Shown piece by piece: positions 33,190-41,037 of a stretch of 64,000 bases of DNA (the stretch's first letter is position 1; every line of letters begins with the position of its first letter). The position numbers and the translations under genes were made by a program. The notes beneath the pieces were generated by a model. The model made no database searches. It was not told the DNA's origin and saw only the letters and a program-made list of their open reading frames with translations. Source of the DNA: Novosphingobium sp. G106 (lineage in GTDB: Bacteria > Pseudomonadota > Alphaproteobacteria > Sphingomonadales > Sphingomonadaceae); the NCBI RefSeq assembly GCF_019075875.1, contig NZ_JAHOOZ010000001.1, positions 5,991,501 to 6,055,500 of the forward strand, written 5' to 3'.

Positions 33190-33935
33190 CCCTTCCGCGC
33201 TTCCAGCATCAGCTCGGTCACGTCGACGTCGCCGGGCAGGTCGATCAGCCAGGGCAGCAATTCCGCCACCGAGGCGAACTGGCTGACTGCGCCCTCGCGA
33301 TTGCCCACGCCGCGCTTGGCGCGTTCCTCTTGGAAGCGGCGCGCGGTCTCGGGCGAGATCGTCCAGTTCATGCCCTCTTCCATCATCCCGGCGGCGCGGA
33401 TCATCGTGACGCGGATGCCGCGTTCGGCCACTTCCTCGCGCAGCGTCTTGGTGAAGCGTTCGAGCCCGGCCTTGCTGGTCTGGTAGAGCGCCAGCATCAC
33501 CGCTGGCGCCACGACCGTGCGCGTCGAGATGTTGACGATGTGACCGCCCTTTTCCATCTGCGCCATGGCGGCCTGGCTGCAGCGGATCGTGCCGGCGAGA
33601 TTGGTGTCGAGCGTCTCCGCGATCTTCGCCTCGGTGGCGTCCTCGATCATCAGCGGCTCGTAGACCGCGGCGTTGTTGATCATCACGTCGATCCGCGGCT
33701 CGCGCGCCGCGATCGCGGCGAAGGCCGCCTCGACGCTGGCCGCATCGCCGACGTCGCAGGACGCCGCCCAGGCGCCTCCACTCTTTTCATTGGTGCCTAT
33801 TTCCTGCGCGACCGCCTCGACCTTCGCCAGCGTGCGGCCGAGCAGCACCAGCCGATGCCCGTCCTGCGCCAGTCGGCGCGCCATCGCGCGGCCGAGGCCG
33901 GTGCCCGCGCCGGTGATCACAATCGTCTTGCTCAT
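33186..33935 (-). CDS. Short-chain dehydrogenase/reductase
   Basis: A 249-residue classical SDR. The cofactor motif is TGAGTGLG, then NNAA, the catalytic serine in NISTRT and YQTSK. LLGRT after the first helix suggests NADP(H). The ATG at 33935 has GGGAGAGGAT before it. It is convergent with the TSUP gene. The substrate is unknown but is probably a keto or hydroxy intermediate of the surrounding catabolic set. Confidence 0.85.
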   Translation of the reverse strand: MSKTIVITGAGTGLGRAMARRLAQDGHRLVLLGRTLAKVEAVAQEIGTNEKSGGAWAASCDVGDAASVEAAFAAIAAREPRIDVMINNAAVYEPLMIEDATEAKIAETLDTNLAGTIRCSQAAMAQMEKGGHIVNISTRTVVAPAVMLALYQTSKAGLERFTKTLREEVAERGIRVTMIRAAGMMEEGMNWTISPETARRFQEERAKRGVGNREGAVSQFASVAELLPWLIDLPGDVDVTELMLEARKG

Positions 33936-34153
33936 ATCCTCTCCCGTGGATTCGCTGTGGCAAGATAGCATCCACTATCGGAAAAGGAATTCGATTGCGG
34001 GGACAGGCAAAGCAAGACTCTGGCGCAGGCGCGGCGATATCGTTAAACAGAGGAAATAGACCAAAGGCGTACCAAAAAAAACAGGGCCTGCGGGCGGGCG
34101 GATAATTCGAACACGGCGACCGGCAAGACCGGCGCATGGTAGGGGAGGAAGCA

Positions 34154-36547
34154 ATGAGGAACTCGACAAAGGCCGGACTCTATCTGGCATCTGCGATCGT
34201 GGCTGTGCTGTCGGCACCAGCCTTCGCGCAGGACACGGCAACCGTGGACAACAAGGGCGTCAACGAGATCATCGTCACCGCGCAGCGCAAGGGCGAAAGC
34301 CTGCTCGACGTGCCGCTGTCGATCCAGGCGACCACCGGCGACCAGCTGGCTTCGGCCGGCATCAAGCAGATGAGCGATCTGCAGCTCACCACGCCGGGCT
34401 TCGCCACGTCCAACGCCTCGGGCTACAACCAGATGTTCATCCGCGGCATCGGCAACTCGATCTTCGTCGGTGCCGACCCGAGCGTCGCTACGTTCATCGA
34501 CGAAGTGCCGCGCGTGTTCGGCTCGATGGTCAACAATTTCGTCGACGTCGAACGCGTCGAAGTGATCAAGGGCGCGCCAGGCGCGCTCTACGGCCGCAAT
34601 GCGACCGGCGGCGCGGTGAACATCATCACGCGCCAGCCCGATACCGACGCGGTCCACGCCACGTTCCGCGCCAGCTATGGCGAGAAGAACACCTTCCAGG
34701 CCTCGGGCTATGTGAACCTGCCGCTTTCGGATCAGTTGGCCATCTCGCTGACCGGCGACCGGCGCAGCCACGACGGCTACATCAAGAACATCACGCCCAA
34801 TGCCGGGCCGATCTACACGGCCGCGATGTTCCCGCCCAATCCGGCGCTCGGCGGCGCCTCGGGAATCGTCGGTTTCGGTGCAGGCGGCGCCCCCATCCTC
34901 GGCACCGGGGCGCAAATGGCAGCCCTGGTGAATTCGGGCCTCTCGGCGAAGGACAGCTACAGCACCGAAGATTTCTGGGCCGTGGGCGGCAAGATTCTGT
35001 TCCGTCCGAGCGACAGCTTCAAGATCACCATCGCCGGCGACTACAGCAAGAAGGACGACGACAACGGCAACGGCCTCTACAACCTGACGCCGCAATACGC
35101 GGTCGCAGTGGCATCGGCCTTGTTCAACGCGAATGCCGGCGCCAATACCACGCCGGCCGGCCTGGCGCCGATCGGCAATCCCCTGGCTACGGCGAAGTTC
35201 ACCACGGCGCAGCGCGGTGAGGGCTACGTCAAGCTCAAGGACTACGGCGTCTCGGGGACCGCAGTGCTCAACCTCGGCAGTGTCGATATCACGTCGATCA
35301 CCGCCTACCGCGAGAACCACAGTCGCTTCCTGACCGAGCTCGGCTTCCTGCCGTTCAACTTCCTCGCGGCGAAGGTCGATATCGACAAGTCGACCTTCTA
35401 CCAGGAACTGCGCGCGGCCTCGACCGGTGACGGCCCGCTGCACTGGATCGTCGGCGGCTCCTACCTGCAGGCGAAGTTCGACGGCGGCCTGGCGACGACG
35501 ATCTTCAAGGGCATCCCCTATCTCGCCAACCTGCCGTCGGGCAGCGGCAAGTACACGGTGACCAACTGGTCGGCCTATCTCCAGGCCGATTACGACATCA
35601 CCGAGAAGCTGAACCTGATGCTCTCGGGCCGCTATATCAACGAGAAGAACGACGCGATCTCGTTCAACCCGATCGCCAATACGCAGGATCCGTTCCTGCT
35701 GAAGGAGCATCCGTTCCTGCCGGCCGCAACGCTCAAGTACAGCTTCGACGGCGGCGGCAACGTCTATGCCCGCTGGGCCCGCGGCTTCAAGTCGGGCGGC
35801 ATCGTGCCGGTCGTGCCGACGAGCTTCTTCCCCGATCCGATAAACCAGGGCGGCGCTTTCCGCGGCGAGCATGTCGATACTTACGAGGTCGGCGCGCACG
35901 CTTCGCTGATGGACCGCAAGGTTCAGGTCAGTGCGGCGGTATTCTACAACGACTACAAGGACGTCCAGGTGGCGGCGCACGTTTCGCCGACCTTCCCGCT
36001 GGCGGCGCTGGTCTCGATCTCGGTGGTCAATGCCGGCAGCGCCCGGACCTATGGCGCCGAGGCGAGCGTGACCGCGCGCGTGGCCGAGCCGCTGACACTC
36101 AACGCCTCGGTCGGCTACCTCAATGCCAAGTACAAGACCTTCCGCATCGCGCCGGGCAATCCGGTGATCGCGCCGTTCGATCTCAGCAACACGCGGATGA
36201 TCAACTCGCCCGAATGGCAGCTGTCGTTCGGCGCCGATCTCGACCAGCCGATCAACGACAGCTTCAAGGTCGTCGGCAACGTGCTGGCGTCCTATACCGA
36301 CGCGATCATCTGGCAGCAGTCGGGCCTACCCGGCGTGCTGCCCGACTCGGTCGGGCCGAGCTACTGGCTGGTCAACGCCCGCTTCGGCGTCCGTACTGCG
36401 GATGACAGGTACGAGTTGGCGGTCTATGCCAAGAACCTGTTCAACTCGGCCTATACGACCTTCGGCAACTCGAGCTCGACCTATGGCAACATCCTCGCCT
36501 GGGGCGATCCGCGGATCGTCGGCGTCGAGGGTACGGTGAAGTTCTGA
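34154..36547 (+). CDS. TonB-dependent outer-membrane receptor
   Basis: A 797-residue outer-membrane beta-barrel. A signal peptide (about 1-26, ending APAFAQ) is followed by a TonB-box-like EIIVTAQRK segment, a plug domain with RGIGNSIFV and VERVEVIKGAPGALYGRNATGG, and a barrel that ends in aromatic KF. It imports a large or scarce substrate using TonB energy. Sphingomonads use many such receptors for plant- or pollutant-derived compounds, and the surrounding oxygenases suggest such a substrate rather than siderophore. The ATG at 34154 has AGGGGAGGAA upstream. Confidence 0.93.
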   Translation: MRNSTKAGLYLASAIVAVLSAPAFAQDTATVDNKGVNEIIVTAQRKGESLLDVPLSIQATTGDQLASAGIKQMSDLQLTTPGFATSNASGYNQMFIRGIGNSIFVGADPSVATFIDEVPRVFGSMVNNFVDVERVEVIKGAPGALYGRNATGGAVNIITRQPDTDAVHATFRASYGEKNTFQASGYVNLPLSDQLAISLTGDRRSHDGYIKNITPNAGPIYTAAMFPPNPALGGASGIVGFGAGGAPILGTGAQMAALVNSGLSAKDSYSTEDFWAVGGKILFRPSDSFKITIAGDYSKKDDDNGNGLYNLTPQYAVAVASALFNANAGANTTPAGLAPIGNPLATAKFTTAQRGEGYVKLKDYGVSGTAVLNLGSVDITSITAYRENHSRFLTELGFLPFNFLAAKVDIDKSTFYQELRAASTGDGPLHWIVGGSYLQAKFDGGLATTIFKGIPYLANLPSGSGKYTVTNWSAYLQADYDITEKLNLMLSGRYINEKNDAISFNPIANTQDPFLLKEHPFLPAATLKYSFDGGGNVYARWARGFKSGGIVPVVPTSFFPDPINQGGAFRGEHVDTYEVGAHASLMDRKVQVSAAVFYNDYKDVQVAAHVSPTFPLAALVSISVVNAGSARTYGAEASVTARVAEPLTLNASVGYLNAKYKTFRIAPGNPVIAPFDLSNTRMINSPEWQLSFGADLDQPINDSFKVVGNVLASYTDAIIWQQSGLPGVLPDSVGPSYWLVNARFGVRTADDRYELAVYAKNLFNSAYTTFGNSSSTYGNILAWGDPRIVGVEGTVKF

Positions 36548-36552
36548 AGCAG

Positions 36553-36571
36553 CCTCCCCCTCCTCTGAAGA
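36553..36571. terminator. Left half of a terminator hairpin split by the IS element
   Basis: CCCCCTCCTCT before the element pairs exactly with AGAGGAGGGGG after it (ending near 39672). Without the element and one target copy these form a stem of about 10 bp with a TGAA loop between the convergent TonB-receptor and TauD genes. Confidence 0.65.
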
Positions 36572-36637
36572 GGCGATTATATACCTTGCAAACACGCCCT
36601 GATTGAGGCATAAGCTGTCTCAACAGGAGTTGTTTCG

Positions 36638-37576
36638 ATGTCTGCCCTTTCCCGCCCTGAGTTCCACAGTGAAGAAGCGGCCTTCGCCCACCTCGAAAAG
36701 ATCGTGTGGGCCGAAGGTCGCGTTTGCCCTCACTGCGGCGGACTGGATCGGATCACGAAAGTGAAGGCGAACCCGGCGAAGCGCATCCGCGAGGGTCTGT
36801 GGCGCTGCGGCGACTGCAAAAAGCAGTTCACCGTCAAGATCGGCACCGTGTTCGAGCACATGCGCTTGCCGCTGCATAAGGCCCTGCAAGCGGTCTATCT
36901 GATGTCGTGCAGCAAGAAGGGCGTCTCGGCTCACCAACTGCACCGCACCCTTGAAATCACTTACAAGTCGGCTTGGTTCCTGGCCCACCGCATCCGTGAA
37001 GCCATGCGCGACGGTGCGCTTGCCCCGTTCGGCGGCAACGGCGGTTTCGTTGAAGTGGACGAGACCTTCATCGGCCGCGAGCCTGGCATGGAAAAGGGTA
37101 AGGGCGGCTTCAAGCACAAGATGAAGGTGCTCTCACTGCTCGACCGTGACACTGGTCGCCGCATTTCGTTCGTTGTTGATGGCATCACCATCGCGGATGT
37201 CACCCCGATCCTGCGCGCCAACATCGCCGCCGAAGCCAACCTACTGACCGACGACGCCGGCCAGTACCGCTTCATGCATCGCCACTTCGCAACCCACAAC
37301 ACGACGCCGCACATGAAGGGCGTCTATGTCGATCCGAACAACCCGACGATCCACACGAACACAATTGAAGGCAGCTTCTCTATCTTCAAGCGCGGTATGC
37401 GCGGTGTGTACCAGCACTGCGCGAAGCATCACCTCCACCGCTACCTTGCCGAGTTCGACTTCCGCTATTCCAACCGGGAGGCAACTGGCTGCAACGACCG
37501 TGACCGCTCCGAACGCGCGCTGGCGGGTATCGTTGGCAAGCGCCTCACTTACGCAAGGCCTGACCTCGGCGCCTAA
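36638..37576 (+). CDS. IS1595-family transposase
   Basis: A 312-residue DDE-type transposase. An N-terminal zinc ribbon is seen as CPHCG and CGDCKK. The catalytic acidic residues lie in EVDETFIG, LLTDDAGQY and NTIEGSFSIFKRG. It is complete, with CAGGAG before the ATG. It lies just inside the left end of the element and points toward the passenger genes. Confidence 0.95.
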   Translation: MSALSRPEFHSEEAAFAHLEKIVWAEGRVCPHCGGLDRITKVKANPAKRIREGLWRCGDCKKQFTVKIGTVFEHMRLPLHKALQAVYLMSCSKKGVSAHQLHRTLEITYKSAWFLAHRIREAMRDGALAPFGGNGGFVEVDETFIGREPGMEKGKGGFKHKMKVLSLLDRDTGRRISFVVDGITIADVTPILRANIAAEANLLTDDAGQYRFMHRHFATHNTTPHMKGVYVDPNNPTIHTNTIEGSFSIFKRGMRGVYQHCAKHHLHRYLAEFDFRYSNREATGCNDRDRSERALAGIVGKRLTYARPDLGA

Positions 37577-37675
37577 GGTCGCAGCGGCCAAGCCGCCCAA
37601 GCAACAACGGTGGCGCGGGAAGCCCCACAGAATGCCCCGGACTAGACCGGCCCGCCAAAAGCGGTAAATAGAGTG

Positions 37676-37745
37676 TGGAGCCGGGGGGAATTGAACCCCA
37701 GGGGAGACGCTGCAAATCGTTCCTGGTCACCTGACCTCCGGCCCC
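37676..37745 (-). tRNA. Degenerate tRNA-like sequence, anticodon-like GCA (Cys)
   Basis: On the minus strand this 70-base stretch shows a 7-bp acceptor stem (GGGGCCG with CGGCTCC, one G-U), a D-arm GGTC/GACC with only 4 loop bases, an anticodon-arm-like hairpin holding TTTGCAG, and a T-arm with GGTTCAATTCC. No CCA is encoded. The D loop lacks the usual GG, the anticodon stem is irregular and one T-stem pair is mismatched. It may be a decayed tRNA-Cys or a tRNA mimic carried by the element. Confidence 0.4.
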
Positions 37746-37835
37746 ACAAAAGCCCGTCAGGGGGATTGCGACTCGCGCATATAACGCACAAGTTATATCG
37801 CTGCAAGCGCAGGGCCTTGCCGTTATAACACAGAG

Positions 37836-38195
37836 GTGATATTGGGCTGGACGCTGCTCCAATGCGATGGGAAAGTCGATGCTTTCTTACGCGAAGTGGG
37901 GCTGGCGGCCGAGACGCGTCTGTTGCGCGATCTCCGGAATTTGGCGAGCAAAGGGAATGCACTGCGTTATCCGAAGACGGACAGCCTCGGTGATGGGCTC
38001 TTTGAGTTGAGGACCGATCTTGGGTCCAACATCTACCGGAACATCTTCATCTTCCGAGGGGGCGCAATTATCATCCTGGAGTCGTTCCAGAAGAAGACTC
38101 AAAAGACGCCTCAGAGACACCTAGATAACGCCAGAGCTAGACGAGATCAGATAGATCCAGGAGGACTCCGCCCTGAACCATATCAGCCCCATTGA
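37836..38195 (+). CDS. HigB/RelE-like toxin (phage Gp49-like)
   Basis: A 119-residue RelE-superfamily toxin of the Gp49/HigB group, expected to cleave mRNA on ribosomes. Characteristic segments are DGLFELRTDLGSNIYRNIF and ILESFQKKTQKTPQ. The start is a GTG at 37836 preceded by ACAGAG. It is followed directly by a Cro/C1-type antitoxin gene, the toxin-first order normal for HigBA. It is a passenger of the IS1595-type element and could stabilise it. Confidence 0.85.
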   Translation: MILGWTLLQCDGKVDAFLREVGLAAETRLLRDLRNLASKGNALRYPKTDSLGDGLFELRTDLGSNIYRNIFIFRGGAIIILESFQKKTQKTPQRHLDNARARRDQIDPGGLRPEPYQPH

Positions 38196-38742
38196 TTTGT
38201 CGATCTCCGACAGGCTGGGCGATCAAGAATTTCGTCGTGAATGGTTTCGCGCCGAGCTTGAGGAGGCTGTGCCTTCGGCCTTTCTGGCGCTTAGAGAGCG
38301 TCGCCAAATGACGCAGACGGAGTTGGCCAAACTGATGGGCACCAAGCAGCCGGCTATTTCTCGGTTCGAGAAATCCACCGAGCCTGTTTGGGAGTTCGAC
38401 TTCCTTCTTCGCCTAGCCGAAGCGCTAGACGCACGTCTTCGCGTAGTGGTCGAGGCATCTGAAGACATCATCGAAGAATATAAAGACCACCCCAAAGAGA
38501 CTGCCGCGGCTGCTGCGGTGAGTACTGCGCATTCGAGCGCGGCCTACGCATTAGTACAGTCTCAACCCGCATTTAGCGGACCTTCGTTGAGGTATCCCAA
38601 TGGAATTAATCAATATCGAGCAGGCCAAGATAACAGCGCTGGGGAACTATCGTTTTACCCACGGCAATCCGTTTTTTCTGGACCTCCTGAGCGCTTTGGC
38701 AACTCGATACCAGTTTCAATACCTACCCGATCGATCCCCTGA
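38173..38742 (+). CDS. HigA-like XRE antitoxin, probable CTG start
   Basis: The protein has a helix-turn-helix domain (MTQTELAKLMGTKQPAISRF) and is expected to bind both the toxin and its promoter. A perfect AGGAGG (38159-38164) stands 8 bases before a CTG at 38173, which gives the N-terminus LNHISPIDLSISDRLG. A TTG at 38197 is the only more usual start nearby. The C-terminus (from about 38520) is low in complexity and overlaps the next gene in another frame for 143 bases, so it may be a non-conserved extension. Confidence 0.72.
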   Translation: MNHISPIDLSISDRLGDQEFRREWFRAELEEAVPSAFLALRERRQMTQTELAKLMGTKQPAISRFEKSTEPVWEFDFLLRLAEALDARLRVVVEASEDIIEEYKDHPKETAAAAAVSTAHSSAAYALVQSQPAFSGPSLRYPNGINQYRAGQDNSAGELSFYPRQSVFSGPPERFGNSIPVSIPTRSIP

Positions 38743-39259
38743 CCCTCTTGGAGAGGCCGGGGCAGTCCATTTCCGAGTTGGTCGCTGGATGGATATCCAA
38801 GTCGATCAACTCAGCGTGTACAATGACGGGTACATTGTCTCCGCAAAGTGTAATTCTCGAATTTTGGACGCTTTAATTGATGATATTCATGATTTTATAG
38901 AGTCCGATTTTGGGATTTTGCTTGCGCAACAGCCACCGCCAGTTCGACTTTATGAAAGTCAAGTTGTCATACAGATGGATGGCGACATTGAAAAGGCGTT
39001 GAATTTGTTTAATGAACTTTTCAAGGATATGTCGGATTACTCCCGCACTTATTTGGGTGTTCCTGGAGAATATCACTTTGCCGGCTTCCACGTTTCAACC
39101 GATATAGTTGCTCATGTGGCGAAGAAGCCGCCGGTTTTTATGCTGGCGCGCCGCGACGGTGTTGATTTTTCGGCGAACTACTGGTGGGGGAATGCCGGGT
39201 TGCGGACGGACGATCACATTGCGGTCTTAGAGAGGCTTGAAAAGAGACTTTTGGCATGA
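38600..39259 (+). CDS. Unknown passenger protein of the IS1595-type element
   Basis: A 219-residue soluble protein without a recognised domain. It has a mixed alpha/beta look (VHFRVGRWMDIQVDQLSVYN, FDVS-like and HFAGFHVSTD segments) and clearly lower GC and different codon use than the surrounding chromosome. It begins inside the antitoxin gene and ends with an ATGA overlap to the next small gene, so at least three passenger genes are translationally coupled. Function unknown. Confidence 0.65.
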   Translation: MELINIEQAKITALGNYRFTHGNPFFLDLLSALATRYQFQYLPDRSPDPLGEAGAVHFRVGRWMDIQVDQLSVYNDGYIVSAKCNSRILDALIDDIHDFIESDFGILLAQQPPPVRLYESQVVIQMDGDIEKALNLFNELFKDMSDYSRTYLGVPGEYHFAGFHVSTDIVAHVAKKPPVFMLARRDGVDFSANYWWGNAGLRTDDHIAVLERLEKRLLA

Positions 39260-39396
39260 CCGACCCCAAGCCATCCCAGCTCGACAAGTTCAAGGAACTC
39301 GCTCGCGAGCTAGAGGCGGACGAGGACGAAACCCGCTGGGATGAGAAGCTAGGCAAGCTGGTGAAGGTCAAGCCGAAGCCGGAGAAACCGGAGTGA
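39256..39396 (+). CDS. Small charged passenger protein
   Basis: A 46-residue, highly charged protein (starts MTDPKPSQLDKFKELARELE, ends in KPKPEKPE). Its ATG overlaps the previous stop (ATGA), and its stop overlaps the next GTG (GTGA). It is too short for automatic detection, but the coupling on both sides supports it. Function unknown. Confidence 0.7.
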   Translation: MTDPKPSQLDKFKELARELEADEDETRWDEKLGKLVKVKPKPEKPE

Positions 39397-39629
39397 CGGA
39401 CCCCACGCCCGAAATCTGGTTTGATCGGGTCCTCTGGAGTTACATGCCCTGCCACTGGAAGGGGATCGCAGTGATCTTCGGCCTAGTTGCTACAGTCTTT
39501 GCGTCATTCGGTATCCTGACGCTGTTGGCGAGATTGCTAAACGCACCTTGGATACAAGAAGGCTCGATAGCAGCATTCTTCATCATTTGGCTTTGGGGCA
39601 TGAGAATCGCACGCCGCCACAGCCGCTAA
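39393..39629 (+). CDS. Small two-span membrane passenger protein
   Basis: A 78-residue protein with two membrane segments (about residues 24-45 and 56-72) and a basic C-terminus (RIARRHSR). It is the last gene of the element, ending two bases before the right terminal repeat. It shares its first residues (MTDP) with the small gene before it. A holin-like or toxin-like role is imaginable, but nothing in the sequence proves it. Confidence 0.65.
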   Translation: MTDPTPEIWFDRVLWSYMPCHWKGIAVIFGLVATVFASFGILTLLARLLNAPWIQEGSIAAFFIIWLWGMRIARRHSR

Positions 39630-39685
39630 GGCGCGTGTTTGCAATCTATACAATCGCCTCTGAAGAGGAGGGGGCCTATTTCAAT

Positions 39686-40573
39686 TCAAGCCGCCACTTT
39701 CGCCCGCGCCTCCCAGTCGGCGATCGACAGCATCGGCTGGCCCGCCAGGGTGATCCGTTCGAGATAGCGGTCCGTCTGCTGGTCGGGCACGCCGTAGTGC
39801 TGGACCAGCCGGTTGTCCCAGATCGCCAGCGCGCCGTCCTGCCATTGCCAGCGCGTCTGGTACTCGGGCTTGTGGAATTCGGCGGCGAGCTCGCGGATCA
39901 GCGCCTGGCCTTCGGCATCTTCCATCCCGACGATTTCGAGCGACCAGGTCGTGTTGACGTAGAGTGCGCGGGCGCCGGTCACCGGATGGACGATCGCGAC
40001 CGGTTGATGGACGGGCGGAAAGCGGTCGCGCAGTTCGTTCCATTTGTCGGCGCTGCCGAACGAGGCATTGTTCTTCGGCATCCGCGCCGCAAGGCTCGAC
40101 ATGAATTTCAGTTTCTCGATCCGCCCGCGCATCTCCTCGGACAGTCCGGCATAGGCGGCCGTGGCGCTTGCAAAGCAGGTGTCGCCGCCGAAAGTGCAGG
40201 CATCGATCGCACGCAGCACCGAGACCGCCGGCGGCGCCGCGTAGTAGCAGCCGTCGCTGTGCCAGGTGGAGGCCGTCCCCTCGCGCGAACCCGCCTTGGC
40301 GCGGACCGGCGTGATCTGCGGTCGCTCGGGATCGGGCCCGTCGACGATCGGCGTGCCGAACAGCTCGGCCAGTGCGAGGTGATCGTCGAAGGTCATTGCC
40401 TGCTGGCCAGTGAAGAAGATCACGCCATGTGCGAACAGGGCGTGGCGGATCGATTCCGCCTGGACCTCGCCGATCGGCCGAGCGAGGTCGATCCCGCCGA
40501 GCACGGCGCCGCAGGCGGGCTGGGTGCGCGTGACGGTGATGCCGCCGGGCAGCTCGTATTGCCGCGCGTCCAT
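39686..40573 (-). CDS. TauD/TfdA-family Fe(II)/2-oxoglutarate dioxygenase
   Basis: A 295-residue dioxygenase of the TauD/TfdA group. The iron ligands HxD...H are seen as STWHSDGCYY and NRLVQHYG, with an arginine for 2-oxoglutarate in DRYLERITLAG. Such enzymes hydroxylate taurine, sulfate esters, phenoxy-acids and related compounds. Start at 40573 overlaps the stop of the SnoaL-like gene by one base. It is the last gene of a three-gene minus-strand operon. Confidence 0.9.
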   Translation of the reverse strand: MDARQYELPGGITVTRTQPACGAVLGGIDLARPIGEVQAESIRHALFAHGVIFFTGQQAMTFDDHLALAELFGTPIVDGPDPERPQITPVRAKAGSREGTASTWHSDGCYYAAPPAVSVLRAIDACTFGGDTCFASATAAYAGLSEEMRGRIEKLKFMSSLAARMPKNNASFGSADKWNELRDRFPPVHQPVAIVHPVTGARALYVNTTWSLEIVGMEDAEGQALIRELAAEFHKPEYQTRWQWQDGALAIWDNRLVQHYGVPDQQTDRYLERITLAGQPMLSIADWEARAKVAA

Positions 40574-41037
40574 CAGAACACCCGCTCGTAGATCGTGCGC
40601 AGCCGCGTCAGCCGCGTCGAGAGGATGCGCCAGCCGATGTCCAGCTTGACGTAGCGTTCGCGGTAGTGGCCGAAGCCGAGGATGCGCGCGGCATCCTTGT
40701 AATCGGGGTGATCCCGGTCGCGGTAGATGCGGTCCTCCATCGCCCAGATTCCGGTCGCCGTGGTGGGCGACGTGATCTCGATGATCGGCGTGTGCCCGTG
40801 ATGGACCGAGACCTGCTTCATCGACCGCTCGATGACCCATTCGATCATCGCCTCGCGCGGGGCGATGTCCTGCCCCATCTCGGGCACTTCGAGCCGGCCG
40901 TCGGGCGCCCAGACCTGATCGCGCCAGAACGCCCAGTCCTTGTGGTCATAGCCGTAGAAATACCGCGCCTTGAGCTGCTTGATCGCCTCGATCGCGGTCA
41001 GATATTCGAGCGGCGACATGCCTTCGGGGGGAGCCAT
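40573..41037 (-). CDS. SnoaL-like/NTF2-fold protein, copy 2
   Basis: A 154-residue protein of the NTF2-like fold used by SnoaL cyclases, dehydratases and Rieske beta subunits. Landmarks are ARYFYGYDHKDWAFW, VWAPDGRLEVPE, HHGHTPIIE and GFGHYRERYVK. It is a close tandem paralogue of the gene at 41037-41486, coupled by one-base TGATG overlaps at both ends. It probably acts on the same compound as the neighbouring dioxygenase. Confidence 0.85.
   Translation of the reverse strand: MAPPEGMSPLEYLTAIEAIKQLKARYFYGYDHKDWAFWRDQVWAPDGRLEVPEMGQDIAPREAMIEWVIERSMKQVSVHHGHTPIIEITSPTTATGIWAMEDRIYRDRDHPDYKDAARILGFGHYRERYVKLDIGWRILSTRLTRLRTIYERVF

Larger units (their letters stand above)
36572..39658. mobile_element. 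IS1595-family element with passenger genes (about 3.1 kb)
   Basis: The ends are imperfect inverted repeats of about 27 bases (36572-36598, 39632-39658), both beginning GGCGATT and sharing TTGCAAACACGC. They are flanked by an 8-base target duplication TCTGAAGA (36564-36571, 39659-39666), the duplication size known for IS1595. Inside are an IS1595-type transposase, a tRNA-like sequence, a HigBA-like pair and three unknown genes. The interior from about 37.8 to 39.3 kb is visibly poorer in GC than the flanks. Confidence 0.9.

Noticed and set aside
37326..37667. Extra frame overlapping the end of the transposase as a second IS protein
   Set aside because: It overlaps the conserved catalytic end of the transposase in another frame and has no recognisable features; IS1595 needs a single transposase frame.
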